Below are positions 54,299-64,000 of a DNA stretch of 64,000 bases, in pieces. This stretch comes from Salinicola acroporae. GTDB lineage: Bacteria > Pseudomonadota > Gammaproteobacteria > Pseudomonadales > Halomonadaceae. The DNA is taken from the NCBI RefSeq assembly GCF_003206615.1, contig NZ_PZJW01000011.1:62001-126000 (forward strand). Direction: 5' to 3'. How positions within the stretch are numbered: the stretch's first letter is position 1; each line of letters opens with the position of its first letter. The notes beneath the pieces are model-generated. The model searched no databases. It was not told the origin of the DNA and was given only the letters and a program-made list of their open reading frames with translations. The translations under genes and the position numbers were made by a program.

Positions 54299-54799
54299 TT
54301 ACCCCGCCAGCTCTTCGACAGACAGGCCACGCTTGGCGGCGATGTCTTCCGGAGATTGCATGGATTCGAGCCCCTTGATGGTGGCACGAACCACGTTCAC
54401 CGGGTTGGTGGAACCGTAGCACTTGGCCAGAACGTCATGCACACCGGCCAGTTCGAGGACGGAGCGCATGGCACCGCCGGCGATGATACCGGTACCCTCG
54501 GAAGCGGGCTGCATGAACACCTTGGAAGCGCCGTGACGGGCGCGAACCGGGTACTGCAGCGTGCTGCCACTGAGACTGACCTTGACCATATTTCGGCGTG
54601 CCTGGTCCATGGCTTTCTGGATCGCGACCGGCACTTCACGTGCCTTGCCGCGACCGAAGCCAACCCGGCCGTTGCCATCGCCAACGACGGTCAGCGCGGT
54701 GAAACCGAAGATACGGCCACCTTTGACCACCTTGGCGACGCGGTTGACCTGCACCAACTTCTCTTGCAGGTCTCCGCCCTTCTGTTCGTTATTCGCCAT
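54299..54799 (-). CDS. rpsE: 30S ribosomal protein S5
   Basis: A 166-residue S5 (E. coli 167). [20 protein letters not shown] and [20 protein letters not shown] form the double-stranded-RNA-binding domain. [20 protein letters not shown] lies in the C-terminal domain. It starts 11 bp after rplR. Confidence 0.97.
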   Translation of the reverse strand: MANNEQKGGDLQEKLVQVNRVAKVVKGGRIFGFTALTVVGDGNGRVGFGRGKAREVPVAIQKAMDQARRNMVKVSLSGSTLQYPVRARHGASKVFMQPASEGTGIIAGGAMRSVLELAGVHDVLAKCYGSTNPVNVVRATIKGLESMQSPEDIAAKRGLSVEELAG

Positions 54800-54810
54800 C
54801 GTTAAACCCT

Positions 54811-55161
54811 TTAGAATTGCAGACCGCCTTCGCGTGCGGCATCAGCCAACGCCTTGACACGCCCGTGGTACTGGAACCCTGCGCGGTCGAAGGCAACCTG
54901 AGAGATGCCGGCATCCTTGGCGCGCTCGGCAATCAGAGCACCCACCTTGGCAGCCGCGTCAGCGTTGCCCGTGGCACCTTCGCGCAGGCTCTTGTCCAGC
55001 GTGGAAGCGCTGGCAAGGACCTTGCCGCCGTCCGGTGAGATGATCTGCGCGTAGATGTGACGCGGTGTGCGGTTGACGCACAAGCGGTTCACACCCAGAT
55101 CGCGGATCTTGGCACGGGCGCGGCGGGCACGACGGAGACGAGATTCTTTCTTCGCGTTCAT
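54811..55161 (-). CDS. rplR: 50S ribosomal protein L18
   Basis: A 116-residue L18 (E. coli 117), a 5S rRNA-binding protein. [20 protein letters not shown] starts it, and [25 protein letters not shown] ends it (about 90-114). It follows rplF by 9 bp. Confidence 0.97.
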   Translation of the reverse strand: MNAKKESRLRRARRARAKIRDLGVNRLCVNRTPRHIYAQIISPDGGKVLASASTLDKSLREGATGNADAAAKVGALIAERAKDAGISQVAFDRAGFQYHGRVKALADAAREGGLQF

Positions 55162-55170
55162 AACCCTGCC

Positions 55171-55701
55171 TTACTTCTTCTTGGCTTCTTTGCGGCGGAC
55201 ACGTTCGTCGCTGTAACGAACGCCTTTGCCCTTGTAGGGCTCCGGCGGACGGAAAGCGCGAATTTCCGCGGCCACCTGACCGAGTTTCTGCTTGTCCGCG
55301 CTTTTCAGCACGATCACGGTATTCTTCGGCGTTTCCGCCGTGACACCTTCGGGCAGCGTGTAGTCGATCGGGTGTGAGAAACCGAGTGTTAGGTTCAGCG
55401 TCTTGCCACTAGCCTGGGCACGATAGCCGACGCCATTGATTTCCAGCGACCGAGTGAAACCCTCGGAGGCGCCGGTGACCATGTTCTGGACCAGGGCACG
55501 CGTGGTGCCGACCATGGCCCAGGACTTCGCCTGTTCGCTCGGGGCGAAAACCAGCTGACCATCTTCCTGAGTGATCTTCACGTCGGGATGCACGGTCAGT
55601 TCAAGCGTGCCCTGGCCGCCCTTGACGGACAGCTGGTCGCCGTCGAACTTCACGTCGACGCCGCTGGGCAGTTTAACCGGATACTTGGCTACGCGAGACA
55701 T
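55171..55701 (-). CDS. rplF: 50S ribosomal protein L6
   Basis: A 176-residue L6, close to E. coli (177). [16 protein letters not shown] at the start, [21 protein letters not shown] and the C-terminal [24 protein letters not shown] region are typical. It binds near the sarcin-ricin loop. Confidence 0.97.
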   Translation of the reverse strand: MSRVAKYPVKLPSGVDVKFDGDQLSVKGGQGTLELTVHPDVKITQEDGQLVFAPSEQAKSWAMVGTTRALVQNMVTGASEGFTRSLEINGVGYRAQASGKTLNLTLGFSHPIDYTLPEGVTAETPKNTVIVLKSADKQKLGQVAAEIRAFRPPEPYKGKGVRYSDERVRRKEAKKK

Positions 55702-55710
55702 TACTCACTC

Positions 55711-56103
55711 CTAGAATACGGTGCAGATGACTTCACCACCGACACCCGCCTGGCGTGCGGCACGATCGGTCATGACACCTTGGGAGGTGGTGACGATCGC
55801 CACACCCAGACCGTCCGCGACCTTGGGCAGTTCACTCTTGCCCTTGTAGATCCGCAGTGACGGCTTGGACATACGCTGGAGGTGCTCGATGACCGGCTTA
55901 CCCTCGAAATACTTGAGGGTCACGGTCAGCTCGGGCTTGGTGCCCTCGGAGACCGTCGCGTCGGTGATGTAGCCTTCCTGCTTGAGTACGCGGGCCACTT
56001 CAACCTTGAGCTTGGAAGACGGCATGGTAACCGTCTCCTTGGTGGCCATCTGCGCATTGCGGATACGGGTAAACATATCCGCCAGAGTATCTTGCATGCT
56101 CAT
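55711..56103 (-). CDS. rpsH: 30S ribosomal protein S8
   Basis: A 130-residue S8, the E. coli length. [19 protein letters not shown] starts it and [15 protein letters not shown]-like [20 protein letters not shown] lies near the end. In E. coli S8 represses the spc operon by binding mRNA at the rplE start. The ATG at 56103 fits MSMQD. Confidence 0.97.
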   Translation of the reverse strand: MSMQDTLADMFTRIRNAQMATKETVTMPSSKLKVEVARVLKQEGYITDATVSEGTKPELTVTLKYFEGKPVIEHLQRMSKPSLRIYKGKSELPKVADGLGVAIVTTSQGVMTDRAARQAGVGGEVICTVF

Positions 56104-56134
56104 TACATTGCGCTCCTGAATTCCTCGACGTGGC

Positions 56135-56440
56135 TTACCAGCTGGACTTCTTCAGTCCAGGGACATCGCCACGCATGGCAGCTTCGCGCAGCTTGTTACG
56201 GGCCAGTCCGAACTTGTTGTAGTAACCGTGCGGACGGCCGGTAACGCGGCAGCGGTTGCGCTGACGGACCTGACTGGAGTCCCGCGGCAACTGTTGCAGC
56301 TTCAGCTGAGCGTCGAAGCGCTCTTCGTCAGAAGCGTTGACGTCATAGATGACGGTCTTGAGCGCGGCACGCTTGGCGGCGTATTTGTCGACCAGCTTTG
56401 CGCGCTTGAGCTCACGCTCAATCATGCTTTTCTTTGCCAT
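56135..56440 (-). CDS. rpsN: 30S ribosomal protein S14
   Basis: A 101-residue S14 of the long, zinc-free type (E. coli 101). [20 protein letters not shown] begins it, and [20 protein letters not shown] (about 63-82) contacts 16S rRNA. It follows rplE by 10 bp. Confidence 0.97.
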   Translation of the reverse strand: MAKKSMIERELKRAKLVDKYAAKRAALKTVIYDVNASDEERFDAQLKLQQLPRDSSQVRQRNRCRVTGRPHGYYNKFGLARNKLREAAMRGDVPGLKKSSW

Positions 56441-56450
56441 GAATCCACCC

Positions 56451-56990
56451 TTATTGCTTGAACGGGAAGTTCAGCGCGCTAAGCAGCGCACGACCTTCTT
56501 CGTCGGTGATGGCGCTGGTCGTAATGGTGACATCCAGACCACGAATCCGGTCGATCTTATCATATTCGATCTCCGGAAAGATGATCTGCTCCCGTACGCC
56601 CATGGAGTAGTTGCCACGCCCGTCGAAGGATTTCGGGTTCAGACCGCGGAAGTCACGTACGCGAGGAATCGCGATGTTGACCAGACGATCCAAAAAGTCC
56701 CACATCCGTTCGCGGCGCAGCGTCACCTTGACGCCAATCGGCCAGCCTTCGCGGACCTTGAAGCCAGCGATGGACTTGCGCGCCTTGGTCACTACCGGCT
56801 TCTGACCGGAGAGCTTCTCCAGGTCGCCGACAGCATTGTCGATCAGCTTCTTGTCGCTGGTCGCTTCGCCGATGCCCATGTTCAGGGTCACTTTGGTGAT
56901 CCGGGGCACCTGCATAACGTTGGCATAGCTGAACTGCTCTTTGAGCTGAGCCATGACCTCGTTCTGATAACGTTCTTTCAAGTTCGCCAT
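56451..56990 (-). CDS. rplE: 50S ribosomal protein L5
   Basis: A 179-residue L5, the E. coli length, a 5S rRNA-binding protein. [20 protein letters not shown] and [20 protein letters not shown] are diagnostic. It begins 18 bp after rplX. Confidence 0.97.
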   Translation of the reverse strand: MANLKERYQNEVMAQLKEQFSYANVMQVPRITKVTLNMGIGEATSDKKLIDNAVGDLEKLSGQKPVVTKARKSIAGFKVREGWPIGVKVTLRRERMWDFLDRLVNIAIPRVRDFRGLNPKSFDGRGNYSMGVREQIIFPEIEYDKIDRIRGLDVTITTSAITDEEGRALLSALNFPFKQ

Positions 56991-57008
56991 TTTGCTACCC
57001 GACTCGCG

Positions 57009-57326
57009 TTAGGCGTCGATCTGCTTTTGCGTCGACTTGTAGATACGTACCTTGGTACCGTCTTCCTGCAGTTGGAAGCCGACGCGATCCGCCTTGCCGG
57101 TCTCCGCATTGAAGATGGCCACGTTGGACGCATGGATCGGAGCCTCACGCTCGACGATACCCCCCGGGTTGCCAACCATAGGATTGGGCTTGGTGTGGCG
57201 CTTGATCATGTTGACGCCCGAAACGACGTAACGGTCGTTCTCGAGGACGCGCTTGATCGTGCCACGCTTGCCCTTATCCTTGCCGGCGATGACGATGACT
57301 TCGTCGTCACGTTTGATCTTGTGCAT
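57009..57326 (-). CDS. rplX: 50S ribosomal protein L24
   Basis: A 105-residue L24 (E. coli 104), an assembly-initiator protein. The KOW motif is in [20 protein letters not shown] (residues 3-22). [20 protein letters not shown] follows. It lies 14 bp after rplN. Confidence 0.97.
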   Translation of the reverse strand: MHKIKRDDEVIVIAGKDKGKRGTIKRVLENDRYVVSGVNMIKRHTKPNPMVGNPGGIVEREAPIHASNVAIFNAETGKADRVGFQLQEDGTKVRIYKSTQKQIDA

Positions 57327-57340
57327 ATCCGCCTCGCTCC

Positions 57341-57712
57341 TTACAGCACTTCGGGCGCCAAGGAAATGATCTTCATGAACTTCTCGTTACGAAGTTCACG
57401 AGTTACCGGTCCGAAGATACGGGTGCCGATCGGCTGTTCGTTGGTGTTATTCAACAGAACCGCCGCATTTCCGTCGAAGCGGATCAGCGAACCGTCGTTA
57501 CGACGGACACCGCTGCGCGTACGCACGACCACCGCCTTGAGGACCTGGCCTTTCTTGACCTTGCCCCGCGGGATGGCTTCCTTGACCGTCACTTTGATGA
57601 TGTCGCCAACGCGGGCATAACGACGGTGTGAACCGCCCAGCACCTTGATGCACTGCACCCGGCGCGCGCCGCTGTTGTCGGCGACATCCAGCATTGTCTG
57701 CGTCTGAATCAT
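57341..57712 (-). CDS. rplN: 50S ribosomal protein L14
   Basis: A 123-residue L14 (E. coli 123). [20 protein letters not shown] and [20 protein letters not shown] are conserved; [20 protein letters not shown] ends it. It opens the spc operon, 54 bp after rpsQ. Confidence 0.97.
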   Translation of the reverse strand: MIQTQTMLDVADNSGARRVQCIKVLGGSHRRYARVGDIIKVTVKEAIPRGKVKKGQVLKAVVVRTRSGVRRNDGSLIRFDGNAAVLLNNTNEQPIGTRIFGPVTRELRNEKFMKIISLAPEVL

Positions 57713-57766
57713 TGGTTTTCTCCAAACCTAATCTGACTGCACTGGTTCAGAAGGCGCCTGTCGGGC

Positions 57767-58027
57767 TCAGCCCTTGGCCTGCTCGACCACCTCGACCAAC
57801 GTCCAGGCCTTCTTCTTGGACAGCGGACGGCATTCCTGAATGGAAACCGTGTCGCCGAACTTGGCCTGGTTCGTCTCGTCGTGGGCGTGCAGCTTGGTGG
57901 AGCGCTTCATGTACTTGCCGTAGATCGGATGACGCTCGCGGCGCTCGATCAATACGACAATCGACTTTTCCATCTTGTCGCTCACGACCTTGCCGGTGAG
58001 CGTCCGAGCTTTGCTTGCTTCAGCCAT
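57767..58027 (-). CDS. rpsQ: 30S ribosomal protein S17
   Basis: An 86-residue S17 (E. coli 84). [20 protein letters not shown] and [19 protein letters not shown] are diagnostic. Its start overlaps the rpmC stop by one base, so translation is coupled. Last gene of the S10 operon. Confidence 0.97.
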   Translation of the reverse strand: MAEASKARTLTGKVVSDKMEKSIVVLIERRERHPIYGKYMKRSTKLHAHDETNQAKFGDTVSIQECRPLSKKKAWTLVEVVEQAKG

Positions 58028-58224
58028 TATTGGTCACCTGCCTTCTGGTTGAGCACAGTCTTGACGCGAGCGATGTCGCGACGAACCTGCTTGAGCAGGT
58101 GCGTCTGGCTCAGCTGGCCGGTGGCCTTCTGCATGCGCAGGTTGAACTGCTCGCGGAGCAGTTCGAACAGCTGCTCCTGCAGCGCATCGACTGACTTTTC
58201 ACGCATTTCGTTGGCTTTCATCAC
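58027..58224 (-). CDS. rpmC: 50S ribosomal protein L29
   Basis: A 65-residue two-helix L29 (E. coli 63). [21 protein letters not shown] and [14 protein letters not shown] are typical, lying near the peptide tunnel exit where trigger factor docks. It overlaps rplP by 4 bp and rpsQ by 1. Confidence 0.97.
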   Translation of the reverse strand: MMKANEMREKSVDALQEQLFELLREQFNLRMQKATGQLSQTHLLKQVRRDIARVKTVLNQKAGDQ

Positions 58225-58634
58225 ATCACCGTCCGTTTCACAAAGGTGGTGGAGATGGGCATTTTCTGGGCCGCCAGAGAGAAGGCTTCACGCGCCAGCT
58301 CTTCGGAAACACCCTCGATTTCGTAGAGCACCTTGCCCGGCTGAATCTGGGCCACCCAGTACTCGACGGAACCCTTACCTTTACCCATACGAACCTCGAG
58401 AGGCTTGTTGGTAATCGGCTTGTCCGGGAATACGCGGATCCAGATCTTGCCACCACGCTTGACGTGACGGGTGATTGCACGACGACCCGCTTCGATCTGA
58501 CGTGCGGTGATACGACCGCGATCGGTGGCCTTGAGACCGAAGTCCCCGAAGCTCACCTTGCTGCCGCGATGTGCCAGGCCGCGGTTACGACCTTTCTGCA
58601 CCTTGCGGAACTTTGTACGCTTGGGTTGCAACAT
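58221..58634 (-). CDS. rplP: 50S ribosomal protein L16
   Basis: A 137-residue L16 (E. coli 136). [19 protein letters not shown] begins it, and [20 protein letters not shown] lies near residue 70-90. It sits close to the A-site tRNA. It starts 14 bp after rpsC. Confidence 0.97.
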   Translation of the reverse strand: MLQPKRTKFRKVQKGRNRGLAHRGSKVSFGDFGLKATDRGRITARQIEAGRRAITRHVKRGGKIWIRVFPDKPITNKPLEVRMGKGKGSVEYWVAQIQPGKVLYEIEGVSEELAREAFSLAAQKMPISTTFVKRTVM

Positions 58635-58648
58635 CGATCAGTCTCCCC

Positions 58649-59350
58649 TTACCTGGAACCTTTCTTCTTCGATGCGGGCGCCTGAGCTTGCTGCTTCTGC
58701 TTGGCACGCACCTCTTCGATGCCCCCGAGGATCTCGCCCTTGAAGACCCAGACCTTGACGCCGATGACGCCGTAGGTGGTGTGGGCTTCATAGGTGGCGT
58801 AATCGATATCGGCACGCAGCGTATGAAGCGGCACGCGGCCTTCGCGATACCATTCGGTACGCGCGATTTCGGCACCACCGAGACGACCGGAGAGCTGCAC
58901 CTTGATGCCGCCGGCACCCAGACGCATGGCGTTCTGGACGGAGCGTTTCATGGCGCGACGGAACATCACGCGACGCTCGAGCTGACCGGCGATGTTCTGC
59001 GCGACCAGAGCGGCATCCAGTTCCGGCTTGCGGACTTCTTCGATGTTGACGTGCACCGGCACACCCATCATGCGGGTGACATCCTGGCGCAGACGATCGA
59101 CGTCCTCGCCCTTCTTGCCAATCACGATGCCCGGACGGGCAGTGTGAATGGTGATACGGGCGTTGTTAGCCGGACGTTCAATGGTAATGCGGCTCACGGA
59201 GGCGTTCTTCAGACGCTCTTCGAGGAAGCGACGCACTTCCAGATCGTTGTTCAGCTTGTCGGCATAGGCACCGCGCTCGGCATACCAGACCGAGGTGTGA
59301 TCCTTGACGATGCCCAGTCGGATACCGACTGGATTGACTTTCTGACCCAT
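58649..59350 (-). CDS. rpsC: 30S ribosomal protein S3
   Basis: A 233-residue S3, the E. coli length. [20 protein letters not shown] at the start, the KH domain with [20 protein letters not shown] (about 53-72), and the C-terminal domain with [20 protein letters not shown]. It lines the mRNA entry channel. Confidence 0.97.
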   Translation of the reverse strand: MGQKVNPVGIRLGIVKDHTSVWYAERGAYADKLNNDLEVRRFLEERLKNASVSRITIERPANNARITIHTARPGIVIGKKGEDVDRLRQDVTRMMGVPVHVNIEEVRKPELDAALVAQNIAGQLERRVMFRRAMKRSVQNAMRLGAGGIKVQLSGRLGGAEIARTEWYREGRVPLHTLRADIDYATYEAHTTYGVIGVKVWVFKGEILGGIEEVRAKQKQQAQAPASKKKGSR

Positions 59351-59361
59351 CTGGTCGACTC

Positions 59362-59694
59362 CTACTTCTCGGCTACCTTGACGGTGATGTGGCAGGTGCG
59401 CTTCAGAATGCGATCCGCCCGGCCTTTGGCGCGCGGTTGAATGCGCTTGAGCGTCATGCCCTCATCGACACAGATGGTCGAGACACGCAGCTCGTCGATG
59501 TCCATGCCGTTGTTTTCTTCCGCATTGGCAATCGCGGACTGCAGCACCTTCTTGACCAATTTCGCGGCTTTCTTCGGCGAGAAGGTCAGCACGTCGAGCG
59601 CTTCGGCGACCGGCTTACCGCGCACCTGGTCAGCCACCAAACGGGCCTTCTGGGCGGATAAGCTCGCGCCACGCAACTTAGCAGCGACTTCCAT
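59362..59694 (-). CDS. rplV: 50S ribosomal protein L22
   Basis: A 110-residue L22, the E. coli length. [20 protein letters not shown] and the extended loop [20 protein letters not shown] (about 82-101) that lines the exit tunnel near macrolide sites are present. It starts 17 bp after rpsS. Confidence 0.97.
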   Translation of the reverse strand: MEVAAKLRGASLSAQKARLVADQVRGKPVAEALDVLTFSPKKAAKLVKKVLQSAIANAEENNGMDIDELRVSTICVDEGMTLKRIQPRAKGRADRILKRTCHITVKVAEK

Positions 59695-59711
59695 CTCTTA
59701 ATCCTCTTGGC

Positions 59712-59987
59712 TTACCGTTTGGCTTTCTTGTCCGCTGCATGACCGCGATAAGTGCGGGTAGCGGCGAACTCGCCCAACTTGTGGCCGACCATCTCCTCGG
59801 AAACATGCACCGGGACATGCTGGCGACCGTTATGTACCGCAATGGTGAGCCCGACCATGTTGGGCAGGATCATCGAACGACGCGACCAGGTCTTGATCGG
59901 TTTGCGATCGTTCTTTTCCGTTGCGACGTCGACCTTCTTCAACAGATGAAGGTCGATAAAAGGACCTTTCTTCAGTGAACGTGGCAC
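59712..59987 (-). CDS. rpsS: 30S ribosomal protein S19
   Basis: A 91-residue S19 (E. coli 92). [20 protein letters not shown] starts it, and [20 protein letters not shown] is the conserved C-terminal signature. It forms a pair with S13 at the 30S head. Confidence 0.97.
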   Translation of the reverse strand: MPRSLKKGPFIDLHLLKKVDVATEKNDRKPIKTWSRRSMILPNMVGLTIAVHNGRQHVPVHVSEEMVGHKLGEFAATRTYRGHAADKKAKR

Positions 59988-60009
59988 AGCCGTTACCTCT
60001 TAATGTCTG

Positions 60010-60837
60010 TTACTTGGACTTGCGGCGACGAACGATGAGTTTGTCGGTACGCTTGTTCTTGCGGGTCTTGTGGCCCTTGGTGGGAATCCCCCACGGGCTG
60101 ACCGGATGACGACCGCCACTGGTACGGCCTTCACCGCCACCGTGCGGGTGGTCCACCGGGTTCATTGCGACACCGCGAACAGTCGGGCGCACCCCTCTCC
60201 AACGTTTCGCACCAGCCTTGCCCAATTGACGCAGGCTGTGCTCTGAGTTACCGACTTCACCCAAGGTAGCGCGGCACTCGGACAGCACGCGACGCATCTC
60301 GCCGGAGCGCAGACGCAAGGTTGCGTAGTTGCCTTCACGAGCCACCAGCTGAGCGCTGGCTCCGGCACTACGCGCGATCTGCGCACCCTTGCCCGGCTTC
60401 AATTCGATGCAGTGCACCGTGGAGCCGACCGGAATGTTGCGCAGCGGCAGCGCGTTGCCACGCTTGATGGCGGCGTTGACACCGGACTCCACCACGTCGC
60501 CGGCTTTGAGAGCCTTGGGCGCGATGATGTAGCGGCGCTCGCCGTCCATGTACTTCAGCAGCGCGATGTTGGCGCTACGGTTCGGATCGTATTCGATACG
60601 CTCGACGGCGGCCTTGATGCCATCCTTCGTGCGCTTGAAATCGATCAAACGATAGTGCTGACGATGACCACCACCGACGTGACGCGTGGTGATGCGGCCA
60701 TTGTTGTTACGACCACCCGACTTCGACTGCTTCTCGACAAGCGCACCGTAGGCGCGACCCTTGTAGAGCTCGTCGTTGACGACTTTGACGACGTGACGAC
60801 GACCGGCGGAAGTGGGTTTTGTCTTGACTACTGCCAT
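60010..60837 (-). CDS. rplB: 50S ribosomal protein L2
   Basis: A 275-residue L2 (E. coli 273), needed for subunit association and peptidyl-transferase function. The signature [20 protein letters not shown] contains the critical histidine. [18 protein letters not shown] is conserved near residue 53-70. Confidence 0.97.
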   Translation of the reverse strand: MAVVKTKPTSAGRRHVVKVVNDELYKGRAYGALVEKQSKSGGRNNNGRITTRHVGGGHRQHYRLIDFKRTKDGIKAAVERIEYDPNRSANIALLKYMDGERRYIIAPKALKAGDVVESGVNAAIKRGNALPLRNIPVGSTVHCIELKPGKGAQIARSAGASAQLVAREGNYATLRLRSGEMRRVLSECRATLGEVGNSEHSLRQLGKAGAKRWRGVRPTVRGVAMNPVDHPHGGGEGRTSGGRHPVSPWGIPTKGHKTRKNKRTDKLIVRRRKSK

Positions 60838-60853
60838 GATCCGTACTCCTGCC

Positions 60854-61150
60854 TTACTCGGCGCCAGAGAAGTCTTCGAGCGTCTCGCCCGCAGCCAGGG
60901 TCACGTACGCCTTGCGGTAACCCTTGCGCAGACCAGTGCCGAAGCGAGTGCGTTTGGTCTTGCCCTTGACGTTGAGCACGGAAACACCGGCGACTTTCTT
61001 GCCGAACAGCGCTTCGACGGCTTTCTTGATCTCGGGCTTGGTCGCGTCCTGGGCCACCTTGAACACGTACTGATTGTTCTCGGCGGCGAGCGCGGCCTTC
61101 TCGGTCATGTGAGGTCCGAGCAGAACCTTGTATACGCGTTCCTGGTTCAT
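60854..61150 (-). CDS. rplW: 50S ribosomal protein L23
   Basis: A 98-residue L23 (E. coli 100), the tunnel-exit docking site for trigger factor and [23 protein letters not shown] and [20 protein letters not shown] are typical. It overlaps rplD by 4 bp. Confidence 0.97.
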   Translation of the reverse strand: MNQERVYKVLLGPHMTEKAALAAENNQYVFKVAQDATKPEIKKAVEALFGKKVAGVSVLNVKGKTKRTRFGTGLRKGYRKAYVTLAAGETLEDFSGAE

Positions 61151-61752
61151 CCCAGCTTCTCCTCGAATTTACGCAGAGCGGAGACGGTCATCAGCACCTT
61201 GTCGAAGGCGATCAGGCTGACCGGATCGGCTGCCGCAGCATCAACCACATCGACGTTGGGGATGTTGCGCGCGGCCAGATAGAGCTTCTCGTCGATCTCT
61301 TCGGTAACGATCAGCACTTTCTCGAGCTTCAGCTCGTTGAGCTTGCCGACCAACTCCTTGGTACGGGGCGCTTCGACGGCGAACTCTTCGACCAGCACCA
61401 GACGCTCCTGGCGAACCAGCTCGGACAGGATCGAACGCATCGCCGCACGGTACATCTTGCGGTTGACCTTCTGCGTGTAATCCTGCGGACGAGCGGCGAA
61501 GGTGACACCACCACTGCGCCACAGCGGCGAGCGGATGGTGCCGGCGCGCGCACGGCCGGTGCCTTTCTGGCGCCACGGCTTCTTGCCGCCGCCACGCACG
61601 TCGGAACGGTTTTTCTGGGCACGGGTACCCTGGCGGCCTGCCGCCAGGTAGGCGGTGACGACCTGGTGCACCAACGCTTCGTTGAAGTCTTTGCCAAAGG
61701 TCTCTTCGGACACTTCGACGGTGCCTGCGGCACCTACGAGATTCAGATTCAT
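61147..61752 (-). CDS. rplD: 50S ribosomal protein L4
   Basis: A 201-residue L4, the E. coli length, which lines the exit tunnel. [20 protein letters not shown] and [22 protein letters not shown] form the extended loop (about 40-85). In E. coli L4 represses its operon through the S10 leader; such a leader is not apparent here. Confidence 0.97.
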   Translation of the reverse strand: MNLNLVGAAGTVEVSEETFGKDFNEALVHQVVTAYLAAGRQGTRAQKNRSDVRGGGKKPWRQKGTGRARAGTIRSPLWRSGGVTFAARPQDYTQKVNRKMYRAAMRSILSELVRQERLVLVEEFAVEAPRTKELVGKLNELKLEKVLIVTEEIDEKLYLAARNIPNVDVVDAAAADPVSLIAFDKVLMTVSALRKFEEKLG

Positions 61753-61766
61753 CGGTCTCAGTCCCC

Positions 61767-62405
61767 TCAGCGAGCTTTCACGGCACTGCGCACGACGACA
61801 TCGCTGCCGGGTGCACCGGGCACGGCGCCCTTGATCAACAGAAGATTACGCTCGGTATCGATACGCACCACTTCCAGGGTCTGGACGGTGACGCGTTCGT
61901 TGCCCAGCTGACCAGCCATCTTCTTGCCTTTGAAAACGCGGCCTGGGGTCTGGCACTGACCGATGGAACCCGGCGCACGGTGGGACAGCGAGTTGCCGTG
62001 GGTGTTGTCCTGGGTACGGAAGTTCCAGCGCTTGACAGCGCCCTGGAAGCCCTTGCCCTTGGACGTACCGGTCACATCGACCTTCTGACCAGCTTCGAAG
62101 AGGGATACGGTGAAGGAACCGCCCAGCTCGGGAGTCTCATCGTCTTCGGAGAGACGGAACTCCATCAGGGAACGGCCTGCCTCGACACCCGCCTTGGCGT
62201 ATTGACCAGCAATCGCCTTGGAGAGGTGCTTGGCTTTGCGGGAGCCAGTTGTAACCTGCACCGCACGATAGCCGTCAGACTCTACGGTCTTGACGCTCGT
62301 GATGCGGTTGGGCTCAACCTCGATAACGGTTACGGGCACGGATGCGCCATCTTCGGTGAAGACACGGGTCATGCCCGCTTTCTTACCGACCAAACCGATA
62401 GTCAT
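61767..62405 (-). CDS. rplC: 50S ribosomal protein L3
   Basis: A 212-residue L3 (E. coli 209). [20 protein letters not shown] starts it; [20 protein letters not shown] and [20 protein letters not shown] are the conserved loop. This gene lies 138 bp after rpsJ, a wide gap compared with the rest of the operon. Confidence 0.97.
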   Translation of the reverse strand: MTIGLVGKKAGMTRVFTEDGASVPVTVIEVEPNRITSVKTVESDGYRAVQVTTGSRKAKHLSKAIAGQYAKAGVEAGRSLMEFRLSEDDETPELGGSFTVSLFEAGQKVDVTGTSKGKGFQGAVKRWNFRTQDNTHGNSLSHRAPGSIGQCQTPGRVFKGKKMAGQLGNERVTVQTLEVVRIDTERNLLLIKGAVPGAPGSDVVVRSAVKAR

Positions 62406-62543
62406 GTTCAGTCTCCTTTAGTGTACGGGGCTATCACCCGCTATGGCTGCCCTTTCCAGAGCATTCCACTAGCACATTGTGTGGCGTCTCACGACGCGGC
62501 GGATGCTGTCGAACTCAGCGCCCGCTAGTGTCTAGTGTTGGTT
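62406..62543 (-). other. Structured gap between rpsJ and rplC
   Basis: A 138-bp non-coding gap inside an otherwise tight operon. On the minus strand, CACTAG-type motifs recur (ACACTAGACACTAGC, then TGTGCTAGTGG), allowing competing pairings. AAGGAGA before rplC is the ribosome-binding site. A regulatory RNA structure, for instance for L4 or L3 control, is possible but not shown. Confidence 0.4.
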
Positions 62544-62855
62544 TCAGTCGAGTTTAATCTGCACGTCAACGCCGGCGGCGAGATCGAGCTTCATCAGCGC
62601 GTCGACGGTCTTTTCCGTCGGCTCGACGATATCGAGAACGCGCTTGTGCGTGCGAATCTCATACTGATCACGCGCATCCTTGTTGACGTGCGGAGAGATC
62701 AGGATGGTGTAACGCTCGCGATTCGTCGGCAGTGGGATCGGACCACGTACCTGGGCGCCAGTGCGCTTGGCCGTATCCACGATCTCCTGAGCCGACTGAT
62801 CGATCAGCCGATGGTCAAACGCTTTCAGCCGAATGCGAATCTTCTGGTTCTGCAT
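62544..62855 (-). CDS. rpsJ: 30S ribosomal protein S10
   Basis: A 103-residue S10, the E. coli length, also NusE of the antitermination complex. [20 protein letters not shown] and [20 protein letters not shown] are diagnostic. It is the first gene of the S10 operon, with its own promoter just upstream. Confidence 0.97.
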   Translation of the reverse strand: MQNQKIRIRLKAFDHRLIDQSAQEIVDTAKRTGAQVRGPIPLPTNRERYTILISPHVNKDARDQYEIRTHKRVLDIVEPTEKTVDALMKLDLAAGVDVQIKLD

Positions 62856-62919
62856 TTACCTTATGCTCCACTGGATGCTGACGGCGCGAGCCGTCGACCC
62901 ACGCGTTCAAAGGACGCGC

Positions 62920-62948
62920 ATTATAGGAGAGCCCCGATCGAGAGTCAA
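62920..62948 (-). promoter_or_regulatory. S10 operon promoter
   Basis: On the minus strand TTGACT (62948-62943), 17-bp spacer, and TATAAT (62925-62920), a near-consensus sigma-70 promoter. A GC-rich discriminator follows (GCGCGTCC), typical of stringently controlled ribosomal promoters. The leader to rpsJ is only about 60 nt, with a GACGGC/GCCGTC hairpin. Confidence 0.9.
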
Positions 62949-62985
62949 ACACCCTCTCCACCAAAGGCTACCGAATCCACATAGA

Positions 62986-63010
62986 AAAAGGGGCGCGTCA
63001 GCGCCCCTTC
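62986..63010 (-). terminator. tuf terminator
   Basis: On the minus strand GGGGCGC-TGA-CGCGCCCC-type hairpin followed by TTTTTC, 20 bp after the tuf stop. It separates tuf from the S10 promoter. Confidence 0.9.
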
Positions 63011-63030
63011 CTTGGCAATCACCGAAAGTG

Positions 63031-64000
<970 letters not shown>

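Overview
The window is high-GC gammaproteobacterial chromosome. The gene content best fits a halophilic Halomonadaceae relative (Halomonas, Salinicola or Chromohalobacter type). The pointers are an S10-spc-alpha ribosomal cluster ending rplQ, then convergent uvrA, a YajR-type transporter and ssb; a fabA-fabB pair; rapA; a pgaABCD operon; and a light-stress type phrB/cfa operon. The genus cannot be fixed from sequence alone.

Region 1 (1 to about 12,510) is a mobile element whose left end lies outside the window. On the right it carries a convergent tyrosine integrase and a 3' fragment of a tRNA-Pro(CGG) gene, which marks an attachment site. Its rightward early operon runs from a divergent promoter/operator beside an S24-type repressor. 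The operon encodes three small ribbon-helix-helix-like proteins, an Ogr/Delta zinc-finger activator, a P2 gpA-like HUH replication endonuclease (Y-x3-Y), a TraR/DksA-like zinc finger and an AlpA-like protein. No capsid or tail genes are seen. Left of the repressor is an accessory block: two small secreted or membrane proteins, a repressor C-terminal remnant, a strikingly AT-rich gene for a 675-residue protein with a PD-(D/E)xK nuclease-like core, a truncated SRAP/YedK remnant, and an ImmA/IrrE protease with a membrane protein.

Region 2 (12,511 to 19,450) is chromosomal. It holds small periplasmic proteins, a chimeric cytochrome b / sulfite-oxidase-like gene that looks like the product of an in-frame deletion, rapA, and a YfcH-like epimerase gene with a TTGTACAA site at its promoter.

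Region 3 (19,450 to 27,950) is a light/oxidative-stress type operon: a MerR (LitR-like) regulator, photolyase, NTF2-like protein, SDR, FAD amine-oxidase-like protein, DUF1365, cyclopropane-fatty-acid-synthase-like methyltransferase and DUF2878. Many of these genes overlap by 4 bp. TTGTACAA palindromes sit upstream.

Region 4 (27,938 to 43,640) holds a PAS-GGDEF-EAL protein, fabA-fabB, plsC with an RmlD-like gene, an SMP-30 family gene, an OPT transporter and pgaABCD for poly-GlcNAc export. An AT-rich pga upstream region and a 130-bp inverted-repeat element next to ssb follow.

Region 5 (43,635 to 64,000) holds ssb, yajR and uvrA. After these the complete rplQ-to-rpsJ ribosomal superoperon lies on the minus strand, with a strong sigma-70 promoter before rpsJ and a partial tuf gene at the window edge.
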